Positions 1 to 9,787 of a DNA stretch of 64,000 nt are shown here, piece after piece. The translations under genes were made by a program, and so were the position numbers. The notes under the pieces were generated by a model. It saw only the letters and a program-made list of their open reading frames with translations. It was not told the DNA's origin and did no database searches. The DNA lies in assembly GCF_040361335.1 (NCBI RefSeq), contig NZ_APNM01000001.1, positions 372,001 to 436,000 of the forward strand. The letters run 5' to 3'. This stretch comes from APNM01 sp040361335 (GTDB lineage: Bacteria > Pseudomonadota > Gammaproteobacteria > Nevskiales > Salinisphaeraceae). Positions within the stretch are counted from its first letter, which is position 1. Each line of letters begins with the position of its first letter.

Positions 1-342
1 GATCAGCTTCATGACCAGAAGGGGCATGAGCGAGCCCTCGGCGTAGTGCAGCCAGTAGGTGTAGTCCAGCCAAGCCGCGTCGTCCGCCGCCGGCTTCAGG
101 CGGCCGTCGCCGCGGCGCTCGACCAGGTACTCGATGATGGTGCCGGATTCGGCCACAGTGACGTCGCCGTCGGTGATCACCGGCGAGCGCCCCAGCGGAT
201 GGATTTGCTTGAGCTCGGGCGGAGCGAGCATGGTCTTGGCGTCGCGCGCGTAGCGCACGACCTCGTATGCTAGGTCCAGCTCCTCCAGCAGCCACAGGAT
301 GCGCTGGGAGCGCGAGTTCTCCAGGTGATGGACGGTGATCAT
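1..342 (-). CDS. Glutathione S-transferase family protein (3' end cut by window edge)
   Basis: The frame reads leftward from ATG at 342 and runs off the window, giving the first 114 residues. They look like a GST N-terminal thioredoxin fold: the start MITVHHLENSRSQRILWLLE carries the Ser-Arg-Ser-Gln-Arg segment where the catalytic Ser/Tyr usually lies. An ESGTIIEYL stretch around residue 68 matches the glutathione-binding (E/D)S motif before the helical domain. Members conjugate glutathione to electrophiles or act as peroxidases in the cytosol. The substrate cannot be read from this fragment. The gene is divergent from hslR, about 100 bp away. Confidence 0.85.
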   Translation of the reverse strand, partial: MITVHHLENSRSQRILWLLEELDLAYEVVRYARDAKTMLAPPELKQIHPLGRSPVITDGDVTVAESGTIIEYLVERRGDGRLKPAADDAAWLDYTYWLHYAEGSLMPLLVMKLI

Positions 343-443
343 GCGCGGTTCCCCCGTTGGCGATGGGCAGGCGGGCAGGGTATCGTCGTTCGGCGCGGCG
401 GGGTAGTGCCGCGGACATCCCATTGCAACCCGCACGGACAGGC

Positions 444-836
444 ATGACGGACGATTCCGGCCGGGTACGCCTGGACAAGTGGCTCTGGGCGGCCCGCTTC
501 TTCAAGACGCGGCCGCTGGCGGCGGAGGCGGTCGCCGGCGGCAAGGTGGACGTGGCCGGTGTGCGCGCCCGCCCAGGCTATGCCGTGAAGGTCGGCGACC
601 GGCTGGAGATCACCAAGGGCGAGCTCCGCTTCGAGGTGGTGGTCGCGGACGTCGCCGCCCGCCGCGGGCCGGCGGCCGAGGCGCAACGGTTGTACGAGGA
701 GACGGCGGCCAGCGTCGCCGCCCGCGAGCGGGCGGCCGAGCGGCGGCGTGTCGCCGGATCGGGTGCGCCGCGACCGGAGGGCCGGCCGGACAAGAAGTCG
801 CGGCGCCGCCTGCAGCGGGTCAAGCGCGGCGGTTGA
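444..836 (+). CDS. hslR: Heat shock protein 15 (S4-domain RNA-binding protein)
   Basis: The 130-residue product has an N-terminal S4 domain (about residues 8-65, starting VRLDKWLWAARFFKTRPLA) and a basic C-terminal tail ending KKSRRRLQRVKRGG. This is the layout and length of Hsp15, which binds 50S subunits carrying nascent chains released after translation abort and helps recycle them. An in-frame ATG exists at 357, but the protein from ATG 444 begins directly before the S4 fold, as in the family. It stands alone, and downstream begins the large repeat block at 941. Confidence 0.9.
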   Translation: MTDDSGRVRLDKWLWAARFFKTRPLAAEAVAGGKVDVAGVRARPGYAVKVGDRLEITKGELRFEVVVADVAARRGPAAEAQRLYEETAASVAARERAAERRRVAGSGAPRPEGRPDKKSRRRLQRVKRGG

Positions 837-940
837 AGGCTCCGCCGGTGCCCAGGCGAGGTAGGCCGGGATAAGCGAAGTGCTCCCGGCATTCCCCTGC
901 CTAAGATCACGACGCTTGGTACACGGCCAGCCAGAAAATA

Positions 941-1880
941 AACCACAGAGGCGCACAGAGGGACACAGAGGAAAATGACTGTCGTCTCGGCAGCCGCAAA
1001 GAAGCCTGCCCCGGACTCGATCCGGGGGCTATCAGGGACCCAGGGAAACAATGCGTCAGGCCAGGGATGGCCGCCGTCGAGCCTACGGGGATGTATTCAC
1101 GGCGTGTCCCGCGAGGCCGGATAGCCCGCCAAGGTCCGTTGCCAACCCGGCAGTTCGGTCGCCGGGGCGCTGCGCGGTCGGCGCCGTGCCGGGCCAAGGC
1201 ATTTGTTTATCCACAGATTACGCCGATTAACGCAGATTGATTGGGCTGTTTTTTAATCTGCGTCCATCGGCGTCATCTGCGGATTTTTCCTGGAAACCAC
1301 CCGCCACGGTCCGTTGCCAACCCGGCAATTCGGTCGCCGGGGCGCTGCGCGGTCGGTGCCGTGCCGAACCAGGGCATTTGTTTATCCGCGGATGAACGCC
1401 GATTAACGCAGATTGATTGGGCTGTTCTTTAATCTGCGTACATCAGCGTAATCTGCGGATTTTTTTACGGAAACCGCCCGCCAAGGTTCGTTGCCACCCC
1501 GACAGTTCGGTCGCCTAGGCGCTGCGCGGTCGGTGCCGTGCCGAGCCAAGGCGTTTGTTTTTATCCACAGATGACACCGATTAACGCAGATTGGTTAGGG
1601 CTGTTCTTTAATCTGCGTACATCAGCGTAATCTGTGGATTGTTTCTTCCGGGAACCACCCGCCAAGGTCCGTTACCAACCCGGCAATTCGGTCGCCGGGG
1701 CGCTACGCGGTCGGTGCCGTGCCGAGTCAAGGCATTTGTTTATCCGCGGATGGACGCCGATTAACGCAGATTGGTTGGGTTGTTCTTTAATCCGCGTACA
1801 TCGGCGTAATCTGTGGATTCTTTCTTCCGGCAAGCGCCCATCAAAAACCTCTGCGCGCCTCCGTGCGCCTCTGTGGTTTC
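941..1880. repeat. Composite repeat block: outer family-A inverted arms around four tandem family-C hairpin units
   Basis: This gene-free stretch between hslR and the convergent symporter gene is almost all repeat. The left arm (941-971) starts AACCACAGAGGCGCACAGAG and repeats CACAGAGG at about 10 bp. The right arm (1848-1878) is its near-exact reverse complement. Between them lie a CCCCGGA/TCCGGGG palindrome (about 1009-1027) and four tandem units of about 178 bp (listed separately). The ATG-started frames inside are repeat-derived and unlike any protein family. From 837 to 940 I see nothing. Confidence 0.85.
1126..1825. repeat. Four tandem ~178-bp units, each with a long imperfect hairpin
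   Basis: Units begin with CCGCCAAGGTCCGTTGCC-like sequence at 1126, 1301, 1478 and 1659 (spacing 175, 177, 181). Each has a GC-rich half followed by a family-C hairpin. Its left arm is of the type ATCCACAGATTACGCCGATT and its right arm AATCTGCGTCCATCGGCGTC, around a short loop reading GGGCTGTT(C)TTT. Hairpins span about 1208-1287, 1383-1467, 1562-1642 and 1741-1820. Substitutions between units are scattered; the hairpin arms and the CCGGGGCGCTGCGCGGTCGG stretch are best kept. Confidence 0.85.
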
Positions 1881-2000
1881 ATGTGCCGCCACCAAAACCC
1901 GGGTCCGGACGGCGGGAGCTCGGCCACGGGCCGGACGGCTCACTCATACCGGTTGATTCTGTAGATACCCTTGCAGGCGCTGCTGAGAACAGCAGCCCCT

Positions 2001-2894
2001 TCAGACCAGCGGCGCCAGGCGCCGCCGACCGTAGGCGATGATCAGCGCCGCCGGCGCGAACATCAGCAGGCCGTAGATCGCGGACGGCATCAGCATCACC
2101 CGGCCGTCCAGCCCGCCGAGGCCGTCCAGGATGGTCGCCGCCACTACCATGCCCAGGACGGTGTTCTGGATCCCGATCTCGATGCCGAGCGTGAGCACCT
2201 GCCGCGTCCCCACGGCGAGCAGGGCGCCGAGCAGCAGGCCGAGCGCCGTCATGATCAGGTTCAGGGCGGCGGTCACGCCGCCGACGACCGCCAGCATCTG
2301 CAGCAGCGATTCGCGCGACGTCCAGACGATCACCACCAGGATGAAGACGAAGGCGAGCATCGCGAAGCGGTCGTAGGCCGGGCCGATACGCTTGGCGAAA
2401 ACCGGCGCCAGGGCGCGCACGCCCATGCCCAGGCCGACCGGCAGGACGGTGTAGAGGAACACGCGCTGCATGGTCGCGGCCAATGGCAGGGGCACGTCGG
2501 CGTCGGCGCCGGCGAAGTGATCCACGGCGAGGGCGCCGTACAGCGGGATGGTGAAGACCACGATGCAGCTGTTGACCGCGGTCAGGGTGATCGACAGGGG
2601 CACGTCGCCGCGCGCCAGGTGGGACACCAGGTTGGACGTGGTCCCGCCGGGACAGGCGGCGAGCACGATCACGCCCACCGCGAGCGCCGACGGCAGATCC
2701 CAGAGCAGGGCCAGGGCGGCTCCCACCACGGGCAGCAGGACCAATTGTCCGCCGAGCCCGACCGCCACCGCGCGCGGGTAACTCGCGAGCCGCAGGAAGT
2801 CGCGCACGGTCAGGGTCATGCCCATGCCGAACATGATCAGGATCAGGGTGCCCGGCAGGGCGATGTCCACCAGGATGTCGACGTCGGACTCCAT
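2001..2894 (-). CDS. Bile acid:sodium symporter (BASS) family membrane transporter
   Basis: The 297-residue protein has about nine or ten hydrophobic segments and is the usual length of the BASS family. Family-like features are LAACPGGTTSNLVSHLARGD around residue 88 and the segment GIEIGIQNTVLGMVVAATI near residue 228, which correspond to the two discontinuous substrate/sodium-binding regions. Start ATG 2894 is preceded by GGAGGCGGA at good spacing, so the ATG 10 codons upstream is less likely. The substrate (bile-acid-like anion, keto acid or other) cannot be told. The gene converges on hslR across the repeat block and is divergent from the NTF2-like gene. Confidence 0.88.
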   Translation of the reverse strand: MESDVDILVDIALPGTLILIMFGMGMTLTVRDFLRLASYPRAVAVGLGGQLVLLPVVGAALALLWDLPSALAVGVIVLAACPGGTTSNLVSHLARGDVPLSITLTAVNSCIVVFTIPLYGALAVDHFAGADADVPLPLAATMQRVFLYTVLPVGLGMGVRALAPVFAKRIGPAYDRFAMLAFVFILVVIVWTSRESLLQMLAVVGGVTAALNLIMTALGLLLGALLAVGTRQVLTLGIEIGIQNTVLGMVVAATILDGLGGLDGRVMLMPSAIYGLLMFAPAALIIAYGRRRLAPLV

Positions 2895-2996
2895 TCCGCC
2901 TCCGGCTGCCCATGGTCGTATCACCGTGCCGGCAGTCTACCCCGGCACCGGACATTGCTGCAGACTGGGCGCTTCGCAAACCGCCGGAGATATCGC

Positions 2997-3380
2997 ATGC
3001 GCGAACATCCGATCGAAGCCTGGCACCGGCTCGCCAATGCCGGCGACACCGCCGGTCTGGACGATCTTCTGGCCGAGGATGCCGTCTTCCACTCGCCGGT
3101 GGTGCACACGCCGCAGGCCGGCAAGGCGGTGACCAAGGCCTACCTGAGCGCGGCCTTCGCGGTCCTGCTCGGCGACCGTTTCCGTTACGTGCGTGAGATC
3201 GTGGACGAACGCGACGCGGTGCTGGAGTTCGAGACCGAGATCGAGGGGGTCCACATCAACGGTGTCGATCTCATCCGCTGGAACGACGACGGCCGGATCA
3301 CGGACTTCAAGGTGATGATCCGGCCGCTCAAGGCGATCGAGCTGATCCACCGGCTCATGGCCGGTCAGCTCCAGGGTTAG
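2997..3380 (+). CDS. NTF2-like / SnoaL-like domain protein
   Basis: The 127-residue protein begins MREHPIEAWHRLANAGDTAG and shows the pattern of the NTF2/SnoaL cone fold: an N-terminal helix, LAEDAVFHSPV, then a curved sheet with DAVLEFETEIEGVHINGVDL. Such proteins are often small-molecule isomerases or hydrolases, but many have no assigned role, so no function is given. A GGAGA sequence precedes the ATG. It ends 5 bp before the stop codon of the convergent LOG gene. Confidence 0.75.
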   Translation: MREHPIEAWHRLANAGDTAGLDDLLAEDAVFHSPVVHTPQAGKAVTKAYLSAAFAVLLGDRFRYVREIVDERDAVLEFETEIEGVHINGVDLIRWNDDGRITDFKVMIRPLKAIELIHRLMAGQLQG

Positions 3381-3385
3381 CCGAG

Positions 3386-3982
3386 TCAGGGATCGACGCG
3401 GCGGCGCGCGGGCCGCGGCACGAAGGCTTCGAAGCGTCGCAGCAACGTCTCCGGCTCCGGTTCGATCAGCAGCAGTTCGCGGTGCGCGGGGCGCACGAAG
3501 CCGGCCGCCACCGCCCCGTCCAGGAACCGGGCCAGGGGCGCGTAATAGTCCGCCGTGTCGACGGCGCCGCAAGGCTTGGCGTGCAGGCCGAGTTGCGCCC
3601 AGGTGAGCATCTCGAAGAGTTCCTCCAGCGTGCCCAGCCCGCCGGGTAGCGCCACGAAGGCGTCCGCCAGTTCCGCCATGGTCGCCTTGCGTTCGTGCAT
3701 CGAGGCCACCACCCGCAGGTCGGTGAGGCCGGGGTGCGCCACCTCGCGGCGCATCAGGGTCTCGGGGATCACGCCCACGACGCGGCCGCCGGCCGCCAGC
3801 ATGGCATCGGCCAGCGCGCCCATCAGGCCCACCCCGGCGCCGCCGTAGACCAGCCCGATGTCGCGTGCCGCCAGGCCGCGGGCGAGGTCCGCCGCGGCCG
3901 CGGCGTAGGCGGGATCGCGGCCGGTGCTGGAGCCGCAGTAAACGCAGACGGCACGCAGCGCGTTGTCTTGTTGACGGCTCAT
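3386..3982 (-). CDS. LOG-family protein (TIGR00730, cytokinin riboside 5'-monophosphate phosphoribohydrolase-like)
   Basis: The 198-residue protein contains the LOG signature PGGLGTLEELFEMLTWAQLG (about residues 108-127) with the catalytic Arg/Glu motif region, and GGAGVGLMGALADAMLAAGG, which forms the nucleotide-binding Rossmann turn. LOG enzymes release the base from nucleoside 5'-monophosphates such as AMP or cytokinin nucleotides. These genes are often mislabelled lysine decarboxylase. Translation is taken from ATG 3982 (MSRQQDNALRAVCVYCGSST); the upstream extension in frame has no family similarity. Confidence 0.9.
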   Translation of the reverse strand: MSRQQDNALRAVCVYCGSSTGRDPAYAAAAADLARGLAARDIGLVYGGAGVGLMGALADAMLAAGGRVVGVIPETLMRREVAHPGLTDLRVVASMHERKATMAELADAFVALPGGLGTLEELFEMLTWAQLGLHAKPCGAVDTADYYAPLARFLDGAVAAGFVRPAHRELLLIEPEPETLLRRFEAFVPRPARRRVDP

Positions 3983-4070
3983 GGCACGGTCATGATAGGC
4001 GGCCGCGACGCCGGCTGCATGCCGGTGCCGGGGATGGGTCGACGTGGCTTCAACCATCGGGAGGGTGATC

Positions 4071-5015
4071 ATGCTGTTCGCCTGGATCGGTATCGCGGCC
4101 GGCGCCGGCCTGCTGTATGTGGGTGCCGAGGGCCTGGTTCGGGGCAGCGCGTCGCTGGCCGTGCGGCTGGGACTGACCCCGCTGGTGATCGGACTCACCG
4201 TGGTCGCGATGGGCACCAGCATGCCGGAGATGGTGGTCAGCGTGGATGCCGCTCTGGATGGCCGCGGCGGTCTCGCCGTGGGCAACGTCGTCGGTTCCAA
4301 TATCGGCAATATCGGCCTGATCCTGGCGCTGGCGGCACTGGTTTCGCCGCTGGCGGTCAAGGCGCAGATCCTGCGGCTGGATATGCCGGTCCTGATGGTG
4401 GTGTCCCTGCTGCTGGTCGCATTGCTGGCGGATGGCGCCCTGGGCCGTCTGGAGGCGGGTGCGCTGGCGGTCGGCGCGGTGCTTTACACCGTGTTCAACC
4501 TGCGCCTCGCCCGCCGCGAGTCGGCGGCGGTCCAGGCCGAGTTCGCCGAGGCCCTGCCCGCGCCCGCGGGCTCGGCCGGACGCGACCTGACGCTGGTGAT
4601 CGGCGGGCTCGCCCTGCTGGTGCTCGGCGCCCGCGTGCTGGTGCTCTCGGCCGTTGCCATAGCGACGGGTGCGGGCCTCAGCGAGGTCGTGATCGGCCTG
4701 ACCGTGGTCGCCGTCGGCACCAGCCTGCCCGAACTGGCGACCTCCGTTGTGGCGGCGCGCAAGGGCGAGGGCGATATCGCCGTGGGCAATGTGATCGGTT
4801 CCAACCTGTTCAACATCCTCGGCATCCTCGGCGTCACCGCGTTGATACGGCCTCTGGACGCCGGCGGCCTGGCGATGGCGGACCTCTGGCTGATGGTCGG
4901 CTTCACGGCGCTGCTGGGCGTGTTCATGTTCACCGGCACCCGGGTCCGGCGCGGCGAGGGGGCGGTCCTGCTGCTGCTCTACGTGGCCTACATCGCCTAT
5001 CTGTTGCTGCGATGA
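4071..5015 (+). CDS. Calcium/sodium antiporter of the CaCA family (YrbG-like)
   Basis: A 314-residue membrane protein with about ten segments and the two inverted alpha repeats of CaCA exchangers. The first is GLTVVAMGTSMPEMVVS with GNVVGSNIGNIGLI, the second GLTVVAVGTSLPELATS with GNVIGSNLFNILGI. The acidic residues in the GTSxPE motifs coordinate calcium or sodium. It should sit in the inner membrane and exchange Na+ or H+ for Ca2+. ATG 4071 has a clear GGGAGGG ribosome site; the GTG nine codons upstream does not. It overlaps the DUF938 gene by ATGA. A second family member lies at 41146-42114. Confidence 0.92.
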   Translation: MLFAWIGIAAGAGLLYVGAEGLVRGSASLAVRLGLTPLVIGLTVVAMGTSMPEMVVSVDAALDGRGGLAVGNVVGSNIGNIGLILALAALVSPLAVKAQILRLDMPVLMVVSLLLVALLADGALGRLEAGALAVGAVLYTVFNLRLARRESAAVQAEFAEALPAPAGSAGRDLTLVIGGLALLVLGARVLVLSAVAIATGAGLSEVVIGLTVVAVGTSLPELATSVVAARKGEGDIAVGNVIGSNLFNILGILGVTALIRPLDAGGLAMADLWLMVGFTALLGVFMFTGTRVRRGEGAVLLLLYVAYIAYLLLR

Positions 5016-5626
5016 CGGACGCCAAGCCCTACGCCGCCGCCAGCGAGCGCAATCGCGAGCCGATCCTGGCGGTGCTGCGCGAGCATTTCGCCGATCGTTC
5101 CCGGGTGCTCGAGATCGGCAGCGGCACCGGTCAGCACGCGGTGCACTTCGGGGCGCACCTGCCACACCTGACCTGGCGGACCTCGGACCGGCGCGCCAAC
5201 CATCCCGGCATCCGCGCGTGGCTGACCGAGGCGGCCCTGCCCAATGTATTGCCGCCGCTGGATCTCGATGTCACCGGCGAGTGGCCCGACGAACGCTACG
5301 ATGCCGCGTTCTCCGCCAACACGCTGCATATCATGGCCTGGGCGGAGGTGACGGCGATGTTCGCGGGCCTGGACCGCGTGCTGGCGGCGGATGCCACGCT
5401 GGCCATCTACGGTCCCTTCCACTACGGGGGGCGGGCCACCAGCGACAGCAACGCGCGCTTCGACGCCTCGCTGCGCAAACGGGCGCCGCACATGGGCATC
5501 CGCGACGCCGGGGACGTGGACCGGCTGGCGGCGGAGGCGGGGCTCGCCCTGGTCGCGGATGTCGCCATGCCCGCCAACAACCGTTGCCGCGTCTGGCGCC
5601 GGACGTTGCCGGACGCCTCCCGGTGA
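5012..5626 (+). CDS. DUF938 family SAM-dependent methyltransferase-like protein
   Basis: The 204-residue protein starts MTDAKPYAAASERNREPILA, typical of DUF938, and carries the SAM-binding glycine loop VLEIGSGTGQHAVHFGAHLP near residue 31. A later AFSANTLHIM and YGPFHYGGRATSDSNARFD complete the family pattern. The fold is a class I methyltransferase; the substrate is unknown to me. Its ATG overlaps the antiporter stop (ATGA), so the two are probably translated together, and a small membrane protein follows 14 bp later. Confidence 0.85.
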   Translation: MTDAKPYAAASERNREPILAVLREHFADRSRVLEIGSGTGQHAVHFGAHLPHLTWRTSDRRANHPGIRAWLTEAALPNVLPPLDLDVTGEWPDERYDAAFSANTLHIMAWAEVTAMFAGLDRVLAADATLAIYGPFHYGGRATSDSNARFDASLRKRAPHMGIRDAGDVDRLAAEAGLALVADVAMPANNRCRVWRRTLPDASR

Positions 5627-5640
5627 GGGAGGATGGCCGC

Positions 5641-6051
5641 ATGGAAGCGTATCGACGACGGGTGGTCCGCGCCTGGGCGGGCTTCGACCTGGCGGTCACC
5701 GGCCTGCTGGTGCTGCCGCCGGTGGCGCGCGCGTTCCTGGGTCTCCTGCTGGAGGTCAACGCCTTTCTCGGCGGGGCCGGGCCCGAGCGCCTGACCGCGC
5801 TGGGCCTGCTGTTCGTGTGCATTACCGGCGCCCTGGGCGTGGTCTGGGCCGCGGCGCGCCTGCTGCGCCCGACGCGCGTGCTGGGCGGTATCGATGCCGG
5901 CGCCCGGCTCTGGGTGGGCGCGCTGATCGCCTGGTTCGTGGTCACCGGCGGGGTGCCGGCGATCTTCCTGCTGTTCACCGTCAGCGAGTGGGCGGGCGGC
6001 CTGCATCAGGGATGGACGCTGCTCCGGCCGGGTTCCCGCGCCCGCGCCTGA
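5641..6051 (+). CDS. Small membrane protein, function unknown
   Basis: The 136-residue product has three or four hydrophobic segments (about 14-36, 50-75, 88-115) and a short basic C-terminus. I do not recognise a family. The start ATG 5641 is preceded by GAGGGAGGA at good spacing. Spacing (14 bp) and direction put it in one transcription unit with the antiporter and the DUF938 methyltransferase. A separate purEK unit begins about 100 bp downstream. Confidence 0.7.
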   Translation: MEAYRRRVVRAWAGFDLAVTGLLVLPPVARAFLGLLLEVNAFLGGAGPERLTALGLLFVCITGALGVVWAAARLLRPTRVLGGIDAGARLWVGALIAWFVVTGGVPAIFLLFTVSEWAGGLHQGWTLLRPGSRARA

Positions 6052-6149
6052 CCCCCTGCCACTTCGCCGCGGCGCCGCATCGCGATAAACTATCCCGTTT
6101 TACCGTGGCCCGGCGCCCGCCGGGCGCAACGATGGCTGAGGAACGCGTC

Positions 6150-6628
<479 letters not shown>

Positions 6629-6632
<4 letters not shown>

Positions 6633-7792
6633 GCGCGCGGGATGCGAATCCCGTGCTGCCGCCGGCCACCGTCGGCATCGTCGGCGGCGGCCAGCTCGGC
6701 TGGCTGATGGCCGGGGCCGCCGGGCGGCTCGGCTACGACACGGTGGTGCTGGATCCCGACCCCGGCTGCACCGCCACGCGCACGGCCACGGCGCATATCG
6801 TCGCCGATTTCCGCGACCCGGACGCTCTGGCGGACCTGGCGTCGCGCTGCGACCTGCTGCTGCTGGACAACGAGCACATCCCGGGCGGCCCGTTGGCCGA
6901 GATCGCCGCGCACACGCCGGTATACCCGGCGCCCGCGGCGCTGCTGCGCATCCAGGACCGTCTCGAGCAGCGCCGGATGCTGTCCGAACTGGATGTGCCG
7001 CAATCGCCGTATCACGCCGTGGGCGATGACGACGAGTTGGCGGCGGCCATGCGCGCCGACCTGTTTCCGGGTGTGCTGAAGAGCCGGCGCGGCGGCTACG
7101 ACGGTCGTGGCCAGGTGCGGGTCGCCGCCGCCGGGGATCTGCCGGAGGCCTGGGCGGCGCTGGATCGCCGGCCGGCGGTCCTGGAGCGCTGGATCGACTT
7201 CGAGCGCGAGATCTCGCTGATCCTGGTGCGCGGCCACGACGGCGAGGTCGTGTTCTTCCCGCCGTTGTGGAATCGTCACCGCGACGGCGTGCTGGCGCGC
7301 ACCGAGGTGCCGGCCCCGATCGCGGACGAGGTGACCGCGGCCGGGCGCGAGCTGGTCCGGACCATGGCCGCCGCCCTCGATTACGTCGGGGTGTTCACGG
7401 TCGAGTTCTTCCTGCGGCCGGACGGCGAACTGCTGGTCAACGAGATCGCGCCGCGCGTGCATAACAGCGGCCACGTCACCCTCGACGCCTGCGCGACCTC
7501 GCAGTTCGAGCAGCAGGTGCGGGCGGCCTGCGGGTTGCCGCTGGGCAGTTGCGAGCTGCGCCACGACGCGGTCATGTACAACCTGCTGGGCGATCTCTGG
7601 GAGGCCGGCGAGCCCGATTTCACGCCGCTGCTGGCGATCCCCGACACCCGGCTCTATCTCTACCGCAAGTCGCCCCGGCCGGGGCGCAAGATGGGCCACG
7701 TGGTCACCCGGCTGGCCCACGACGAGCGCCTCGCGCGGGCGCTGGACGACCTGCGCCCGCCGCCGGCCCGCGCCGCGGGCGGTTGTGCCTGA
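6629..7792 (+). CDS. purK: 5-(carboxyamino)imidazole ribonucleotide synthase
   Basis: A 387-residue ATP-grasp enzyme. N-terminal VGIVGGGQLGWLMAGAAGRL is the PurK Rossmann start. LKSRRGGYDGRGQVRV (about 149-164) is the ATP-grasp loop, and FTVEFFLRPDGELLVNEIAP with RVHNSGHVTLDAC forms the metal/ATP site. It carboxylates AIR to N5-CAIR using ATP and bicarbonate. The start is GTG 6629, overlapping the purE stop. A family-B repeat arm begins 4 bp after the stop codon. Confidence 0.95.
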
Positions 7793-7796
7793 CAAG

Positions 7797-8280
7797 AATC
7801 CACCGATTACACGGATTTCGCGGATTTCAAGAAGCGATCACACCCGGTTCGCTGGTAAACGACGATCGGCCTGGCTTTAACGACCTTGTCGAGCTGCGGG
7901 CCGCCTCGTACGACCGCCCGCGTCCTGGAGGTGTCCCGCCTGTTCCATTACCTCTGCGGCCACGGATAGACGAGCATCTATTCGGACAAGAGCGATGAAC
8001 CACAGAGGCGCACGGAGGCGCTCAGAGGTTTGGTTGGTTGTCATGCCGGATGGCGCATAGCGCCGTTCCGGCATCCAGGGACATATGCCCCGAACCCGAA
8101 GGGGGCGGAAAAGCACGCCGCCTTTCCCGCGACAATATTCTTTTTCCCTCCGTGCGCCTCTGCGCGCCTCTGTGGTTGTCTTTCTGGATTTTGTGACTTC
8201 TTCGATCTGCGTGAATCGGCGTTTATCCGCGGATCGCTTTCTGGCCCGGCAACCCGCGCAATCCGTGTAATCGGTGGATT
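7797..8280. repeat. Composite repeat block between purK and sbcB (families B, A and C)
   Basis: This tail-to-tail gap is built of repeat arms. Family-B left arm is 7797-7829 (AATCCACCGATTACACGG...) and its inverted partner is 8255-8280, directly against the sbcB stop. Nested inside is a family-A pair, 7998-8028 and 8147-8176, and an unpaired family-C right arm at 8204-8234. Within the A loop a palindrome near 8043-8074 reads TGCCGGATGGCGC...CCGTTCCGGCA. I see no gene; the open frames here follow the repeats. Confidence 0.85.
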
Positions 8281-9723
8281 CTAAAGACTCGTCTCGAGGC
8301 GCTGGCCCCAGGCCGTGAGGGCCTCCAGGATGCGGCGCTTTTCCGGGTCGCGGCCGGCGGGGCCCTGGGCGAGGTGCTGCAGGAGCAGGGCGTAGTCGTC
8401 CAGGCTGAGGCCGCCGTCGGGGGCGAAGCGTAGCCGGTTTTCCCGCCATTGTGCCCAGGCGTCGGCCTCCTCGCCGGTCAGCGTTTCCGGATGGTGGCGC
8501 GCCCGGTAGCGGAAGAGCAGTGTCCGCAGGCGCGGGTCCTCGAAGGCCGGCGGGTCGGCGGCCAGCGCGGCGCCGTCGAGTTGCCGCAGGCGCTCGCAGC
8601 GGTCGCGGTCGGCGTCGGGCACGAAACCGCCGTACAGGTCCTGCTCCGGGTCGTCGTTGGGCTGGAATTCGCCCAGGGCGTAGGCGGCCTGGACCTTGGC
8701 GGCCACCGCCTCGATGTCGTCGTGCAGGGCCTTCCAGTGGCGCCGGCAACGAGCCAGGTCCAGGTCGAGATCGCGGGCGCGGTCGTCGGGCAGGGTCTCC
8801 ACCGGCGCCAGCACCGGACACTTGTTGACCTGCACTGCCTTGATCGGGATGCGCTCGACGTCGTCGGGCAGGTCCTCGGACGGCGTGAACAGCCGTTCGT
8901 GCAGGTCCTCCGGGGACAGCGCCAGCAGGTCGGCCGGGTCGCGCCGCAGGTCGAACACCAGGACCGCGTTGCCGTTGACCGGATGCGGGGCCAGCGGCAT
9001 CACCAGGCTCAGGCAGCCCAGCTCGGCGGGGAATTTCTCGGAGACGTGCAGCACCGGCTTGTGGCCGTCCAGGTCCAGCATCGCGCGCGCCGAGCGCTTG
9101 TCGCGGTTGCCGAACACGTAGTCGTAGAGCTTGGGCCGGCGATCGCGGATCAGGCGTGCCAGGTCCAGGGTGGCGTGGACGTCGGACAGGGCGTCGTGCG
9201 CCCGCTCCTGGGCCAGGCCGTTGGCCGCCGCCAGGTCTTCCAGACGGAAACTGGGGGCGCCGTCGTCCCGGCGCGGCCAGGTGACGCCGTCCGGGCGCAG
9301 GGCGTAGGTCAGGCGCACCATGTCGATGATGTCCCAGCGCGAACAGCCCTGCTGCCATTCGCGGGCGTAGGGATCGAAGAAATTGCGCCAGGCGGTGTGG
9401 CGGGTCACCTCGTCATCGAAGCGCAGGCTGTTGTAGCCCACGCCGCAGGTGCCGGGCGCGCCCAGCTCGTCCAGCACCCGGGCGATGAATTCCGGCTCGG
9501 ACACGCCGCGCGCCTCGGCCTCCTGCGGCGTGATACCGGTGATCAGGCAGGCCTCGGGATGCGGCAGATAGTCGTCGGCGGGCCGGCAGTACAGCACCAG
9601 CGGCTCGTCCACGACCTCCAGGTCCGTGTTCGTGCGCAGCCCCGCGAACTGCGCCGGTCGGTCCAGCCTCGGGTCCGCGCCGAAGGTCTCGTAGTCGTGC
9701 CAGTAAAGGGTCATGCCTTGCAT
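8281..9723 (-). CDS. sbcB: Exodeoxyribonuclease I
   Basis: A 480-residue DnaQ-like (DEDDh) 3'-5' exonuclease on single-stranded DNA. LYWHDYETFGADPRLDRPAQ holds the first Asp and Glu, and ERAHDALSDVHATLDLA holds the late His and Asp. The C-terminal SH3-like and helical regions bring it to the size of E. coli ExoI. It acts in mismatch repair and recombination by degrading ssDNA and contacting SSB. The start could be ATG 9723 or ATG 9714; neither has a strong ribosome site. The TAG stop touches the end of a family-B repeat arm. Confidence 0.95.
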   Translation of the reverse strand: MQGMTLYWHDYETFGADPRLDRPAQFAGLRTNTDLEVVDEPLVLYCRPADDYLPHPEACLITGITPQEAEARGVSEPEFIARVLDELGAPGTCGVGYNSLRFDDEVTRHTAWRNFFDPYAREWQQGCSRWDIIDMVRLTYALRPDGVTWPRRDDGAPSFRLEDLAAANGLAQERAHDALSDVHATLDLARLIRDRRPKLYDYVFGNRDKRSARAMLDLDGHKPVLHVSEKFPAELGCLSLVMPLAPHPVNGNAVLVFDLRRDPADLLALSPEDLHERLFTPSEDLPDDVERIPIKAVQVNKCPVLAPVETLPDDRARDLDLDLARCRRHWKALHDDIEAVAAKVQAAYALGEFQPNDDPEQDLYGGFVPDADRDRCERLRQLDGAALAADPPAFEDPRLRTLLFRYRARHHPETLTGEEADAWAQWRENRLRFAPDGGLSLDDYALLLQHLAQGPAGRDPEKRRILEALTAWGQRLETSL

Positions 9724-9787
9724 GGGGTCGATAGCCTAATCCACCGACCGCCCACGCGCACAGTCCCGCTTGATGGCGGTCCGGTCG

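Noticed and set aside
1126..1825. CRISPR array
   Set aside because: Units are about 178 bp with similar sequence throughout, no 28-37 bp repeat alternates with unique spacers, and no cas gene is present.
1241..2041. Short proteins encoded in the repeat block
   Set aside because: The frames repeat because the DNA repeats; no ribosome site or family similarity is seen.
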